The translations under genes were made by a program, and so were the position numbers. From a virus: a stretch of 61,851 bases of DNA. The DNA lies in IMG/VR virus record IMGVR_UViG_3300033182_001489, positions 1 through 61,851 of that record; one strand, 5' to 3'. This document shows, piece by piece, positions 1-10,528 of this stretch. The notes below the pieces were generated by a model. It made no database searches. It saw only the letters and a list, made by a program, of their open reading frames with translations, and was not told the DNA's origin. Position 1 is the first letter of the stretch. The number at the start of each line of letters is the position of its first letter.

Positions 1-1
1 A

Positions 2-748
2 GAAGGACCACAAGGGCCAGAAGGCCCACAAGGGCCAGCAGGACCTAGCGGCCCGCAAGGACCACAAGGACCAGAAGGCAACAAAGGGCCTGATGGAAAT
101 CAAGGACCTAGCGGCCCACAAGGAGGAGAAGGACCAGAAGGACCACAAGGACCTCCAGGAGGTGCTGGACCTCAAGGAGCAACTGGTCCCCAAGGACCTG
201 CAGGGCCTGAAGGACCTCAAGGGCCCGCGGGAGGATCTACTGGACCACAAGGACCAGAAGGACCCCCAGGCCCACAAGGAGATCCAGGCGCACAAGGAGA
301 TCAAGGTCCTCCAGGACCAAAATCATGCATAGTAAGTACTGAATCTTATGGATTTAGAGCGCTGGCTTGTGTTGAAGCTCCTGAAGTTTTATTTTTCGAT
401 GTTATATCTATTAATAATTTAAAATATTTAAAAAACTCACAAACAAGTGAAATTGAAATTGACCCAATATTTATTGAATCCTGCGAAAAAGATTCTATTA
501 AGCTAATATCACACACTGCCGACGTAGCAATAACACTTTGCGGCTTCATAAAAGAAAATAAAATAATCGTAAAAACAAATCTAGAAGGTGAAAAATTATT
601 CAGAAAAGCAAATATAAACCTAACAATATCAGGAGTTAGAAAAGGTTTTGCAAATTTCAGAATTCCAGAAAAATCACAAGATCAATTTGAAAAAAATGAA
701 AAATTCTGGCAAACAGTAGGTAAACAAAATTTCGTAACAGAAAAGTAG
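2..748 (+). CDS. Collagen-like phage fibre protein, 3' part (5' end outside window)
   Basis: An open frame enters from the left edge and ends at TAG 746-748. Its first ~108 codons are Gly-X-Y triplets rich in GPQ, GPE and GPA, with one single-residue interruption ([10 protein letters not shown], near base 240). The last ~140 residues (from about base 325) are a non-collagenous C-terminal domain with several cysteines and beta-type sequence. Collagen repeats of this kind form the rod of trimeric phage tail or head fibres, and the C-terminal domain usually serves for trimer registration or receptor contact. The gene converges on the tail operon, which fits a fibre role. The true start cannot be seen. 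Certainty is high for a collagen-like protein and moderate for a fibre. Confidence 0.85.
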   Translation, partial: EGPQGPEGPQGPAGPSGPQGPQGPEGNKGPDGNQGPSGPQGGEGPEGPQGPPGGAGPQGATGPQGPAGPEGPQGPAGGSTGPQGPEGPPGPQGDPGAQGDQGPPGPKSCIVSTESYGFRALACVEAPEVLFFDVISINNLKYLKNSQTSEIEIDPIFIESCEKDSIKLISHTADVAITLCGFIKENKIIVKTNLEGEKLFRKANINLTISGVRKGFANFRIPEKSQDQFEKNEKFWQTVGKQNFVTEK

Positions 749-778
749 ATTTTTACTTCACAACATTTATTATAAACA

Positions 779-1120
779 ATGTTAGATTTAATAATTTATT
801 ATATAATTGGAGGATTAGTATCTTCTGGAATTATAATTATATGGAATTTTTCATATATTAGTATTCATTTACTTGGAGGGTTTTTTAAGGGTCGAGATAT
901 TGAAGATGTAGATCAATTAGCGAACTGCATTGCGGAAAAATACCCAACCCTTTCTGAATTTTTATTTTGCCCATTATGTCTAGGTTTTTGGGTATCTATC
1001 TTAATCGCCTGTCTAATGGTTGACGTAAATAATCTAAACCCTTGGTTTATACCCTCATGCGGGTTTAGCTGGCCGCTTATGATTTTTTTATTCTTTAAAC
1101 ATTTTGACGATGGACAATAA
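779..1120 (+). CDS. Small membrane protein with CPLC motif
   Basis: A 113-residue protein with three hydrophobic stretches: residues 1-20, about 25-38, and 65-108 with a Cys/Trp-rich part. A CxxC pair sits at the start of the last hydrophobic stretch (FCPLCLGFW). This recalls the short DUF1360-type phage membrane proteins that carry a CxxC next to a membrane helix, but the match is only by motif. It starts 30 bases after the fibre gene, and its 3' end overlaps the start of the next gene, so the three plus-strand genes probably form one transcript. No function is known. A holin accessory or superinfection-exclusion role would be speculation. Confidence 0.6.
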   Translation: MLDLIIYYIIGGLVSSGIIIIWNFSYISIHLLGGFFKGRDIEDVDQLANCIAEKYPTLSEFLFCPLCLGFWVSILIACLMVDVNNLNPWFIPSCGFSWPLMIFLFFKHFDDGQ

Positions 1121-1346
1121 CGACATATATAAAGTAACAAACCAATTTTTTGCAAATGGCTGCAAATATCTATCCTTCGATCAGTGCGAAAAATTACACG
1201 CCGACTTTCTGGAATCTCTAGGAGGGGGAGGCTGTAGCGCCTGCAAGAGAAGAAAAATGAAAAACAAATACTCTCGAATTCTTCATGATGTGATTAGAGA
1301 ATTAAAATATGAAGATGTTAGGAATGTTCCCGACACTAATCAATAA
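1110..1346 (+). CDS. Small hypothetical protein with CxxC
   Basis: A 78-residue protein, not recognised. The ATG at 1110 lies inside the 3' end of the preceding membrane-protein gene (an overlap of about 11 bases); an in-frame TTG at 1104 is an alternative start. The middle holds a Gly run followed by CSACKRRKMK, a CxxC with a basic tail that could bind a metal with upstream Cys residues (NGCKYLSFDQC). The gene ends at 1346, overlapping by seven bases the end of the convergent minus-strand tail operon, so the two transcription units meet here with no spacer. Confidence 0.55.
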   Translation: MDNNDIYKVTNQFFANGCKYLSFDQCEKLHADFLESLGGGGCSACKRRKMKNKYSRILHDVIRELKYEDVRNVPDTNQ

Positions 1347-2869
1347 TGAGTATTATTAGAGGCCATAGCTGAATGCAGGAATTCAAGAGGCCCACCCTTT
1401 AGACCACTTTCAAAAACTGCAGGATAACCCTTTTTAAAAGGGTGGTTAATCCAAAATCTTTCTGCTACATTCCATTTATGAGCTAAATAACCTTCGATAG
1501 TCTTAACTAAATCCAGTTGCCTGTCAATAGCATCTATATAAAATTCTCCTATATTTGCAATATTCGGAAGAATAATTAACTCAGCTATATAACCCGCTGC
1601 ATCAAAACCTCCGTTGTATCCTGCAGTTAATCTAAATGTAGAATTATCGGGCGGCAAGTCAGCAGCGTCAAAATCAAAAAACCAATCATTTAACTGGTTT
1701 GTTTTCTTACCATTTAAATATGATATAAAATCTTTTTTAGTTTCTGTTGATGCTCCCATACCTTCTACATTAAAAAGAAAAGTATATATATTTGTTAATC
1801 CTGCCTCCGCTTCGTTTGCTTCGTAAGAAAAAGAGCCCCCACTTGTTTTATTATACTCAACATTACCATCAAAATGCAAATTAAAAGAGCCTTTAACTCC
1901 ATTTGCTCCGTAGCTTAATAAAGTTCGGTTTTTACTGCCTTCGTCAAATGATGCAGCAGCAATTATAGCAAAATTCGAACTACCATTAAAATCTTCCAGA
2001 TCCATCTTAAGATAAGGAAAGCGGCTAAAATACAAAACATCTTTACATGCCAGACTATCTTGATTACCATTCAATAAAGGCAAGACGTCATAACCTGCTT
2101 CGATTGAACCTTCTAGGGCGCTAAGTGTCGAATCGCCACCTTCCCATTTTTCAAATTCATTTCCACCATTCACACTCTTCCATAAATTTACCCCTGGTTC
2201 TGAAAATTGATATGCATTATTTTCAGAGAATTCAAACGAAGAATAAATTGACGCATCAAACTGCATCAACTCTTGAGCAGAGCCAGTTAGGCTAGGTTCC
2301 CATTTTTTTGGATTAGTCGAATCTCTCACACTGACCTGATATTGAAGAGCCTCTTCTGTATAATAAAATCCACTTATATTATTCCCACAACCTCTTGATA
2401 CATTTGAGTTAACAGGCAAATTATTAACAGAATAGTTTTGATAGAATTCATGAATATTACCTTGCAATGCAAATGGATTCTGGAATAAATCGCCATAAGA
2501 ATAAAATAAATTATTATCTTGATCATACATTCTTGAATTAGATCCAGTAAAACTAGTAATAAAATCAACTTTATTTATATCGCCAGTAAGATAAAACACC
2601 CCTTTCATTGGGTCAACATCAGAGCCATCTTCAAAATCATCTCCAAAAACATGATCATAAGGGTCTCCTCTTAAGTAGTCATCAAAAGCTCCAGTTGCAA
2701 ACTCAGCAATACCCGTTTCCGTAATTCTGCCTAATTCTCCAGTAGGTATATTTGCAAAACCAAAACCAAGTTTTTCCAAATTACCCTCTCTATAAGGACC
2801 AAGATCTATATTATAGTTAACAAAGTCTCCAGAGGCAGGCTGGTTAAAAAATCGATAATATAATCCCAT
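1340..2869 (-). CDS. Tail fibre/tip protein with C-terminal LamG-like domain
   Basis: A 509-residue protein, the last gene of the tail operon. Its C-terminal ~250 residues look like a concanavalin/LamG beta-sandwich. A beta-rich stretch ends in the signature IEGYLAHKWN followed by NHPFKKGYP (residues ~463-485), a pattern common at the end of LamG-type domains in marine phage structural proteins. Such domains bind carbohydrates, which fits receptor binding on a cell surface. The N-terminal half is unrecognised. It follows the 1,027-residue tail protein by three bases. The LamG call rests on the signature and secondary-structure feel only; a virion-attached adsorption protein is the likely role. 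Confidence 0.7.
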   Translation of the reverse strand: MGLYYRFFNQPASGDFVNYNIDLGPYREGNLEKLGFGFANIPTGELGRITETGIAEFATGAFDDYLRGDPYDHVFGDDFEDGSDVDPMKGVFYLTGDINKVDFITSFTGSNSRMYDQDNNLFYSYGDLFQNPFALQGNIHEFYQNYSVNNLPVNSNVSRGCGNNISGFYYTEEALQYQVSVRDSTNPKKWEPSLTGSAQELMQFDASIYSSFEFSENNAYQFSEPGVNLWKSVNGGNEFEKWEGGDSTLSALEGSIEAGYDVLPLLNGNQDSLACKDVLYFSRFPYLKMDLEDFNGSSNFAIIAAASFDEGSKNRTLLSYGANGVKGSFNLHFDGNVEYNKTSGGSFSYEANEAEAGLTNIYTFLFNVEGMGASTETKKDFISYLNGKKTNQLNDWFFDFDAADLPPDNSTFRLTAGYNGGFDAAGYIAELIILPNIANIGEFYIDAIDRQLDLVKTIEGYLAHKWNVAERFWINHPFKKGYPAVFESGLKGGPLEFLHSAMASNNTHY

Positions 2870-2872
2870 TTA

Positions 2873-5800
2873 TCACTCCATTACTCCTTTACCTCTATAC
2901 CAAGTTCCTAAGTGAAAATTAGTTCCCATTTGAGAACTTTTTTGCGAAGCTATAAACGAATTATAGGTTTCTAAATTTTCTGAACTTGCAGAGGTCATTA
3001 CTCCATCTTGATTCATAAGTGTGCCTTGAATCAGTTCATGATTAACTGCAACATTAGCTAAATAATTTTGAGCACCCCTGATCGCTTCTCTACTTAATGA
3101 AAATGTAGTACCTACAGTACCATCTGCAGCAATAGAAAGAGTATAAGACTGCAGTCCGCCCTCCACTGTTGGAAGAACTGGAGAAGATTCCCCGCAAGTA
3201 GTAATAGTATACGAGCTATCTGGATCTAACTCCTCATTAACCATCTCTCTCACAGTATTGCCTAAAACTTGATTAACATAATTCGGATTATAACCATCAG
3301 TCCTAGATCTCCAGTCAACAATATTACCATAACAATCAAGTGTTCTCCATAAAATCCTACCACTCATATCGGTATGCGCAAACTGAAATTTATAAACCTG
3401 CGAGTCGCAATGAGGCATATCTTTATAATCCTGATAAAAAAACCTAGAAACTTTTGCTTCGAACTTAAGATTTTTAACCCTTCTTTCCCCAATCCATTCG
3501 AGATCTTGATTTAAAATTAAATTATCCAAAGAAAAATCAACTTGATCAGGGTCAGACTCTTGGGCGGGATCATGATTTTTTTCATGCAAGACTGGATTCA
3601 TAATAATTCCCAGTGTTGCTTGCTGCATAGAAAACCTAACTACGTCATTACCAGTTTTTTCTACTTTGCTTTCAACGCCTCCAGCCATAGAAGAAAGCCA
3701 TTTATTAGCCAAAGGTAATTCGTATTCTTTTTCATCAGAATCCCAAATAACTATACCCTTAGGTTCAAAACCCCTACAAAGCAGTTTATTATTTTCATTT
3801 TCTTCAGCTATTTCATCATTATCCATTCCATTTCCATTTTTAAAAGCTTCTTCTTCTTCGGCTTGTAATTCTGGAACATCATTCCCCTTATCTAATGCTA
3901 TAAATTTTAACTTAGACGCGAGGTGTAAAAATTGCGTCACACTTAAATCAAAAACTTGATCAAATTCATCTTCCCACTCTCCTCCTGCAGCTATTACTTC
4001 AGCCCTGTCAGCTTCTTCTTCTGGAGCACCAACTCTCCTTATACCTCCTGCCAACTCCCATTCTTTTAGTCGGTCTCCGTATATTTTTTCATAAATTGGA
4101 GCAAATACAGTATTTCTTACTGATAATCTTTTATCATACCAATACAACCTTCCATGGGGTAAAGAATAATCCCTGTGATTATGTTGACGTTCAGTCATTA
4201 ACGAAGCTCCTCCGCCACCACCTCCACCAGCCCCACTTAAGGCCCAAAATCTACCTATTGTTCTAGCTAAAGAACTTAACATTTCTGCCCTATCTGCTGC
4301 AGAACCAGAAGACCATTGGCCACCACCAACCTCACTTGCAAAATTAGGCCTCACTGCTTTGTCTGGCTGAGGCTTTGAACCTCCACCCTTTACATCTTTG
4401 CAGTTAACATTAAAACCTGCATCAAGAACCAATATTTGCCTACCACCTCCTGGAGGAACGGTAATTTCTTGGTTTTGATTTGAACCATCATTCATTAAAG
4501 CTTTAACAAACTGTCCTTCAGTAATATTACCAAATGCCCCAAAATTTAATACAGCTGGCCTAACACATGGAAAAAGTAAATTAACAGGAATATTTTGAGT
4601 TATTTTTTCCTTATCGCCAGCTTTAACAGGTAACGGAGCGCTCTCCTGACAATCCATTCTGATATTCTTTGCATTACCACCCTCCTGCATATGATCTTTC
4701 AAAGCTTGAGGGCTAAAAGTTTTAATTATGCCATTAGCCTTAGACTCTCTTAATCTTTTTATATGTATGTAAGTAGGTAGCCCATCCCAATTTTGCCAAA
4801 TTTCATCAAGTATCGCGATCTTTAATAATCTTTTTAATTGACTCACATATTCTTTTGTCATATTTGGCTGATACATCGACACAAATTGAGAATTCTGGGT
4901 GCCCTCGACAACCTCATCAGACCCATCTCCGTTTCCAGCATTACCTTTATCTTCAGCCTCTAAATCTTCAGCTTCTTTTCTGGTTTTAGGTTTTTCATTT
5001 TTTGGATTAAGTGGGTCACAAACAGGCAAAGGCAAACCTAATAGGTCTATAGCTAAAAATGTGCCTGTAAATTCTCCAAGGAAAAAATCGTCATGTTTCC
5101 ATGTCGCCCAAGCCCCCTGTTCAAATGTATTTCTTATATTAACAGTTTCTTTAATTGCTGTAACATTACATCTACTACCAACTTTTTTTGCGGCATCTTT
5201 TGGTATTCTAGGAAGCTCACTCAAGCCATCAAGCTGACCTGAGTTATTTGCAAATAAAAACCACCCACATTTACCAGCGATTGTAGTTATTACAGATAAG
5301 GCATTACCAGTCATTTCTAGAAATAAAAGTTTTGTATTATTCTGTTCTCTTAACAAACTTTTCAATCCAGCGCCTAATAAATGATTAATCTTACTATCAT
5401 TAGCAATACTGGATGCAGAATATGCAGTAAACTCGCTACCAAGTTTTTTATAATCGTTACCAGCATCTCCACCTTGATATACTACTGGAGCAGGACCAAG
5501 CCTTACTGTATCCAAATCCCTTCTATTTGGCGCACCAGGCGCAATGTGGTACAATGTGCCATAAACCGAAACGCAACTGCTTGACAAATGATCTCCAACC
5601 ATCCAAGTATATCTTTGACCTCTTTGAATTAATTGCCTATTAATAATTAAATGCCTTTGCAAATCAATAAAAGCTTTATCCTCAAAATGAGCAGTTAAAA
5701 CTTTACCACCAACAGTATTATTAATATCGAATTGAACTAAAACTTGATTTCTAGTAAAGCCCGTTATCCCGACCTCCATACCTTGATTTAGGTTGATATT

Positions 5801-5956
5801 ATTGATTGATGCATTATAATTGCCGTCTTTATTTACATAAGAAACGGTGTGAGTGCCAGGTCTTCCTCCAAAACCTCCTGTGAAATTTATTTCATAAGGG
5901 ATTGCGCCAAATAAAGATTCTGGATATATACAATTACTTTTGATGTTTGAGGCCAT
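2873..5956 (-). CDS. Large tail-tip / baseplate-hub-like protein
   Basis: A 1,027-residue protein. Residues ~1-100 are beta-rich (Gly-rich start, then a VGITGF stretch). The middle is mixed alpha/beta, with an acidic linker (residues ~310-345) and a seven-Gly run near residue 595. Low-complexity acidic segments occur again at ~665-715. The C-terminal ~250 residues are again beta-rich. No family is certain. Its size and its position after the tape measure gene and two beta-rich proteins match the hub or tail-associated (Tal-like) protein of siphoviruses. The ATG overlaps the TAA of the preceding gene (TAATG), so it is translationally coupled. Function is inferred from gene order. Confidence 0.55.
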   Translation of the reverse strand: MASNIKSNCIYPESLFGAIPYEINFTGGFGGRPGTHTVSYVNKDGNYNASINNINLNQGMEVGITGFTRNQVLVQFDINNTVGGKVLTAHFEDKAFIDLQRHLIINRQLIQRGQRYTWMVGDHLSSSCVSVYGTLYHIAPGAPNRRDLDTVRLGPAPVVYQGGDAGNDYKKLGSEFTAYSASSIANDSKINHLLGAGLKSLLREQNNTKLLFLEMTGNALSVITTIAGKCGWFLFANNSGQLDGLSELPRIPKDAAKKVGSRCNVTAIKETVNIRNTFEQGAWATWKHDDFFLGEFTGTFLAIDLLGLPLPVCDPLNPKNEKPKTRKEAEDLEAEDKGNAGNGDGSDEVVEGTQNSQFVSMYQPNMTKEYVSQLKRLLKIAILDEIWQNWDGLPTYIHIKRLRESKANGIIKTFSPQALKDHMQEGGNAKNIRMDCQESAPLPVKAGDKEKITQNIPVNLLFPCVRPAVLNFGAFGNITEGQFVKALMNDGSNQNQEITVPPGGGRQILVLDAGFNVNCKDVKGGGSKPQPDKAVRPNFASEVGGGQWSSGSAADRAEMLSSLARTIGRFWALSGAGGGGGGGASLMTERQHNHRDYSLPHGRLYWYDKRLSVRNTVFAPIYEKIYGDRLKEWELAGGIRRVGAPEEEADRAEVIAAGGEWEDEFDQVFDLSVTQFLHLASKLKFIALDKGNDVPELQAEEEEAFKNGNGMDNDEIAEENENNKLLCRGFEPKGIVIWDSDEKEYELPLANKWLSSMAGGVESKVEKTGNDVVRFSMQQATLGIIMNPVLHEKNHDPAQESDPDQVDFSLDNLILNQDLEWIGERRVKNLKFEAKVSRFFYQDYKDMPHCDSQVYKFQFAHTDMSGRILWRTLDCYGNIVDWRSRTDGYNPNYVNQVLGNTVREMVNEELDPDSSYTITTCGESSPVLPTVEGGLQSYTLSIAADGTVGTTFSLSREAIRGAQNYLANVAVNHELIQGTLMNQDGVMTSASSENLETYNSFIASQKSSQMGTNFHLGTWYRGKGVME

Positions 5957-8373
5957 TATAAATCATCATAAGTTATTTCAGTTATTTGCTGAGGAGGCTT
6001 CCTTCTATCTTGACTCCAGCCTCCAGCACTCCTACGCTGCTTGGGCTCATAAGGAGATTGCTCTCTAGTAGATCCATCAGAATTCATCAACAAGCCCGCT
6101 TCAGTTAAAGCGTCCTGAATGCTCCAATTATCCCCGTAATTAGGTATTTCAAAAAGTTCCACAGTTTGTTGGTTAGTATTAGGTGAAGAGTCTGTATTAT
6201 TATACACTATTTTAGTAGGTCTTTCTAGTATGAAAGCTTTACCCTGTTCGATTAAATCCACGCCAGCAGCATGATAGACGAAAGATTTAGGGTCCATCCT
6301 TATTCCATTCAAATAGGATACAAAAGAAGCGTAAACAAATGGTTGCGCAGAATTGTAATCAAAATAGTTATCTGACTCGCTGGCATTTTCATTATACCTA
6401 ATTGAATAATCATTCGCATCATCGTCTAAATAAAACTCAGGCTCAATATGGTAATACCCAGAAGAATTATAAATCTGAGAAGACAGTATATCTATATAAT
6501 GTTTACCTTCGCCATAATCAAACCTAACTTCGTAGTCATGCATAGATCCTGATATAAGTTTTTTTCCATTAAAAAATAATTTAAAATTACCAGTAGGAAA
6601 GGATTTAATGTTTTTTGTTGTGGCATCATCAGACCAAGTATTGAATTTATAAATTCCAGGGGTAGAATAAAAATTATTAAAATCTTTATTTTTTACAATA
6701 TCTATCATAGGATGAGACGTAATTAAGCTAAGATCATAATCATCATAATAAATTTTTGATAAGCCTGGAGTAGATCTTTCATCATGAGAATAAACAGCAT
6801 AATCTCCATTTACAATAGATTGAGTCTGAGGGTCGTTACACTTAACATTATCTAAAACCATGTCTCCTTTAGCTTGAGCAACACCATTAATATATAAGGC
6901 AATCTTTTCCTCATCATAGTCTAAATCTAAAGAGGTCGAGATTGCATCATGCCCATCAAATGGAGAAAAAACATCAATATCTCCAAAATTTGATACTGAG
7001 AATAAATTAACCCCCATGTGTGTCTCCATAATATCGTCAGCGTCATCTCTTGCTCCAAGATAAGTATACGAAGTAGGGCCATATCCTATATTTCCGTCAG
7101 GCATTACAATAGGTAGTACTCCAGACATTTCATAATAACCAAAATCAGAAAAATAATTTTTAGTCTCACCAACTAAAGGGGTAACTCTATATACATCATA
7201 AAGTTTACCACTAACTCCAGAATGATAATATATTGGTTCGGGAGCAAAGCCCTCATCAGACCATGAAACAGAATCACTATTTAATCCAGTAACAAAACCA
7301 GTAATAGCATCATAAATCGTAGATTCAGCAAGCACCTCCTTATATATTCCCGTAGTTTCTATTTTTCCATAAACATTATTACTTGAATAATCTGAATCAT
7401 ACTGATAATAATAATCTCCAGAATTAACGATGCCAGTTAATGTATCTCCAGTAATATATTGATAAGTTGAAGACCTCTGTTCGTACCCAGTTATAACGTC
7501 AACATAACCAGTAATCCCAGAAACAGTATAATCAACAACCTTTTCAAACTCATTCGACGGCCTTTGATCAACATACGATCCAGAAGTTTCGGGAATATAA
7601 TTTATAACCTCATAAGTTGATTTAATTATATTTTCTATATCTTCATCAATCATCTTACCATCAAAGTACATAAATCTATCAATATTCCCAAGATACTTAT
7701 ATGCAGAATCCTGAAGATTTATACCCTCATCTCCTTTATAATCCCCAGAACCTATGTACCACTTAGACCCTGATGACGAAAAACATTCACAAGAATCATA
7801 ATTAAAAATTTTAGACTCAAATTCCTCAAGAGCAAGATTCCACCTCCTCATATGTACTTGAGAAATTTCTTCATCTATTGTTATGGCATAAATATTCTTT
7901 TTGTCAGGAATGTTATTAAACGTCACCATTTGCGGGCCATGAGACTCCTTGTATTGCATAAATAGTTTATTTGCCGAATTAATGCCTATTTCAAAACCTT
8001 TATCGGCACCATTAAAACTACTAAATAATATCTCTGGACCTCTTTGATGTTTACATTGAGAAAAAATTATAGTCGAGTTACCGTGCTCAAAACTTAATGA
8101 ATTTTCTATCTCTACTGCGCAGGTCTCAAAATTTGCACCAAGACTATTATATGTTTCAACAAAATGCCCAGTAACATTCGAGCTATCCCCAATAAATTGA
8201 CCACTATTAATCCTCGCAGGAGTCGAATCAAAGCCAAGTTCTTTTATAATTTCTAAACATTGCGAAAAATTTTCATCAGTTTTAATAAACCCAGAGTCAT
8301 AATTACTCATTTTAGAAAAATCATAATACACCCTAAGGTTAATATCTTCTTTAGTCTCTGGATTAGTATACAT
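5956..8373 (-). CDS. Tail structural protein with N-terminal LamG-like domain
   Basis: An 805-residue protein, acidic and Tyr/Ser/Asp-rich. Residues ~10-240 read like a LamG/concanavalin sandwich: it opens with LRVYYDFSKM and closes with GNIDRFMYFDGKMIDEDIENI, the usual pattern of a final strand plus a short helix. The rest holds repeated Tyr-Ser-Gly-rich beta strands (about residues 260-420) and ends in a charged, probably disordered tail. It starts with a one-base TAATG overlap with the upstream gene and ends with the same overlap into the next. The context, between beta-rich tip proteins and the hub-like protein, makes it a virion protein, likely at the tail tip. Confidence 0.6.
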   Translation of the reverse strand: MYTNPETKEDINLRVYYDFSKMSNYDSGFIKTDENFSQCLEIIKELGFDSTPARINSGQFIGDSSNVTGHFVETYNSLGANFETCAVEIENSLSFEHGNSTIIFSQCKHQRGPEILFSSFNGADKGFEIGINSANKLFMQYKESHGPQMVTFNNIPDKKNIYAITIDEEISQVHMRRWNLALEEFESKIFNYDSCECFSSSGSKWYIGSGDYKGDEGINLQDSAYKYLGNIDRFMYFDGKMIDEDIENIIKSTYEVINYIPETSGSYVDQRPSNEFEKVVDYTVSGITGYVDVITGYEQRSSTYQYITGDTLTGIVNSGDYYYQYDSDYSSNNVYGKIETTGIYKEVLAESTIYDAITGFVTGLNSDSVSWSDEGFAPEPIYYHSGVSGKLYDVYRVTPLVGETKNYFSDFGYYEMSGVLPIVMPDGNIGYGPTSYTYLGARDDADDIMETHMGVNLFSVSNFGDIDVFSPFDGHDAISTSLDLDYDEEKIALYINGVAQAKGDMVLDNVKCNDPQTQSIVNGDYAVYSHDERSTPGLSKIYYDDYDLSLITSHPMIDIVKNKDFNNFYSTPGIYKFNTWSDDATTKNIKSFPTGNFKLFFNGKKLISGSMHDYEVRFDYGEGKHYIDILSSQIYNSSGYYHIEPEFYLDDDANDYSIRYNENASESDNYFDYNSAQPFVYASFVSYLNGIRMDPKSFVYHAAGVDLIEQGKAFILERPTKIVYNNTDSSPNTNQQTVELFEIPNYGDNWSIQDALTEAGLLMNSDGSTREQSPYEPKQRRSAGGWSQDRRKPPQQITEITYDDL

Positions 8374-10253
8374 TAATCAAGGCTCCTTTTCTTTTTAGCG
8401 TGACTGGTTTGATCAATTTTAGTCGAACCAAGGTTTTGATTCCTTGAAACAGTTGCGTCACTACCCTCTCTATCCTTAGCATTACTAACTCTTCCATCAA
8501 CACAGCTAAGCTCATGCTCAAATCTATAATTTTTAGAAAATTGACTTGGGTGCTTTTTACCAACTTCATGACTCGTTTCAGTAGTACATCTCTGATCAAG
8601 CTCAATCAATGTAACTCCTGGAAGTATATTTTCAGCTAAAGTTCGAGCGACAGAATCAACATCCCACTCTGGATCATCAGGACAATCTTGGGACTTTTGC
8701 CCACTAATACTTAACCTTCCATCATTAAAGTTATTACTTTTAATAACGCAAAACTTAGGCTCTCCGCTTTGGTCAAGGTTTAGCATAGGCTCAATAGAAA
8801 CATTCTCAATTGGGTCAGTAATATTTACAGTGTAATCCCATTCACGATCAAGCTCTTTTTTATCAGACCAGGTAAAACTATAATTTTTAGAACAATCTTC
8901 TTTTCCCTCTCGCAAGTTTTCTTGTTCTGTATTAGGGTTAAGAGAACCTCTTTCAAAACATGGGCCTAATAAAATTTTAATCATGTCTTCAGAAAAGTAA
9001 GTTCTAAATCTTGAATAAAACTCATTAGCCAGAGGAAAATATTTTTCTGGATCCCAAGCTTCTTCCACAGCTTCGCACTTACAATTTCTCGAAACTGTTG
9101 TAAATGGATAATTTTCATTAGCCCTTAATGTCCCATTAATAGTTATTGATATTATGCCGTCACCACTAATGCTTGAAGATAAACAATATTCATCAATAGT
9201 CTTACCTCTCTTATCTTCTACTGGGTCAGGTAAAAAAGTTATAGACCACTGTATTGAAGGAGGGTTTTCAGATTTAGTTATAGATCTTTCATCAACATCT
9301 GCGCCATAACCTTCATATTTATTTAATCTTTTTTCTAAAAGAGCTTCAAGAACCTTCATAAACTTAGGGTCATGAGGGTCTTCACAAGATGGTGACATAT
9401 TATATGTAAAAGTCCCAGAATGGGTAATTGTTTGTCTTTGATCTCTATCCTCAGAGATGGTTTTACAGTAAGTACTCGTTACATTTTTATTATCATCTCC
9501 ATCGTCAGGCTCGACAACATTTTTATATATAAACCACGTCTTCGTCATTGAGTGTGTGCAATTTGCAAGATCGACAGATTCTTCAATATTAGGACAATTC
9601 AAAGTATCCGACATTGGGTTTTTAGGAAAATTGATTGTTGCAGGCTTAGGGCATTCTTCTGATATATTATCCAAAACCCATTTTGTCGCCTCAGTTATAT
9701 CGCAAGTACAATCTGGACATTCGCCAAAATTTGACACGGAGGCAGAAACATTATGGGAGACTGTTATCTTTTCATCATCCTCATCTGCAGAAATAATACT
9801 AGATGGGTTTTCAATTTTAAACGCCGTTCCATATTCAGGATCAACCCATTCAAGAGTGATACTATAAGATACATTGGTTATGTAGGAAGAAGAAGAAACT
9901 GAGACCCCTTTAACTCGAACATGTTCAAAAGTATTACCATCAACTTCAAGAGTTCCGCAGTCTTCAGAAAATAATTCCAATAAAGCCTCTCTTGCGTTTA
10001 CTTTTTCCTGAGAATCACAACAAGCAAGAATTCCATCTATACTTAAAGTTCCATATTTTCCTGCGTCTTGCCCAGAGCAACTTCCTTTATTAATTAACTG
10101 TTTAACCGTAATTGTAGGAGGAACCATGTCAGGAGCAATGACATTACCATTCCATTGAGCTTGTTTAGCGCTAGGAAATAATTCTAAGTCAACGCAGGGA
10201 GGATACTGAAACGCATCATCCCCACTTATACTTCCGTATGATTCTCCAGTCAT
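8373..10253 (-). CDS. Cys-rich beta-structured tail protein (paralogue of 10525-12204)
   Basis: A 626-residue protein with many cysteines (CPDCTC, CKCE, CC). The N-terminal ~150 residues resemble the beta-rich fold of tail-tip proteins, with a pattern like LEVDGNTFEHVRVKGVSV then strands ending YSITLEW. The remainder consists of repeated units in which Cys-containing linkers alternate with strands such as GIISITINGTL followed by ENYPF. The same unit occurs in the 559-residue protein upstream (GMVTISINGSI then CENF), so the two look paralogous. It lies directly downstream of the tape measure region, the place of distal-tail proteins in siphoviruses. The exact role is unknown. Confidence 0.55.
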   Translation of the reverse strand: MTGESYGSISGDDAFQYPPCVDLELFPSAKQAQWNGNVIAPDMVPPTITVKQLINKGSCSGQDAGKYGTLSIDGILACCDSQEKVNAREALLELFSEDCGTLEVDGNTFEHVRVKGVSVSSSSYITNVSYSITLEWVDPEYGTAFKIENPSSIISADEDDEKITVSHNVSASVSNFGECPDCTCDITEATKWVLDNISEECPKPATINFPKNPMSDTLNCPNIEESVDLANCTHSMTKTWFIYKNVVEPDDGDDNKNVTSTYCKTISEDRDQRQTITHSGTFTYNMSPSCEDPHDPKFMKVLEALLEKRLNKYEGYGADVDERSITKSENPPSIQWSITFLPDPVEDKRGKTIDEYCLSSSISGDGIISITINGTLRANENYPFTTVSRNCKCEAVEEAWDPEKYFPLANEFYSRFRTYFSEDMIKILLGPCFERGSLNPNTEQENLREGKEDCSKNYSFTWSDKKELDREWDYTVNITDPIENVSIEPMLNLDQSGEPKFCVIKSNNFNDGRLSISGQKSQDCPDDPEWDVDSVARTLAENILPGVTLIELDQRCTTETSHEVGKKHPSQFSKNYRFEHELSCVDGRVSNAKDREGSDATVSRNQNLGSTKIDQTSHAKKKRSLD

Positions 10254-10255
10254 AA

Positions 10256-10528
10256 TTAAAGTCTAGACCCTGGAATTCCTTGAGGCCTATGTTTCCAATA
10301 CATATTTGAAATATAACTCGCTGTTAAGAATTCTATTTCTTCTGGGTTGCCTAAGTCTGTAGGTAAGAAAAAGCCCATCTTAGGGTGATAGTTTATTACT
10401 CCTGCCATTTTTTTCGAAAAATCTACATAATAATCTTCTGTACCAAGAATGTGCCCATCAAAAGAAGGGGTTTGTTCAGTTATCCATTTTTTTTCGTTTG
10501 ACTTTCCTCGTATTTTATTATTTCTCAT
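10256..10528 (-). CDS. Small tail-operon protein
   Basis: A 90-residue protein, not recognised. It is basic at the N-terminus and contains aromatic-rich stretches (EDYYVDFSKKM, YWKHRPQGIPGSRL at the end). The ATG overlaps the TGA of the 559-residue protein gene by four bases (ATGA), and its stop is two bases before the next ATG, so it is translated as part of the tail-tip block. A small structural or assembly protein of the tail tip is the likely class. Confidence 0.55.
   Translation of the reverse strand: MRNNKIRGKSNEKKWITEQTPSFDGHILGTEDYYVDFSKKMAGVINYHPKMGFFLPTDLGNPEEIEFLTASYISNMYWKHRPQGIPGSRL

Noticed and set aside
2-325. Tandem short repeats resembling a repeat array
   Set aside because: The repetition comes from Gly-X-Y codons with no constant repeat and spacer lengths, so it is not CRISPR or a satellite.
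93-332. Charged 79-residue open frame inside the Gly-X-Y region
   Set aside because: It is the neighbouring frame of the collagen-like repeats; the regular codon pattern gives a K/D/Q/L-rich shadow. The true frame begins at base 2 and runs to 748.
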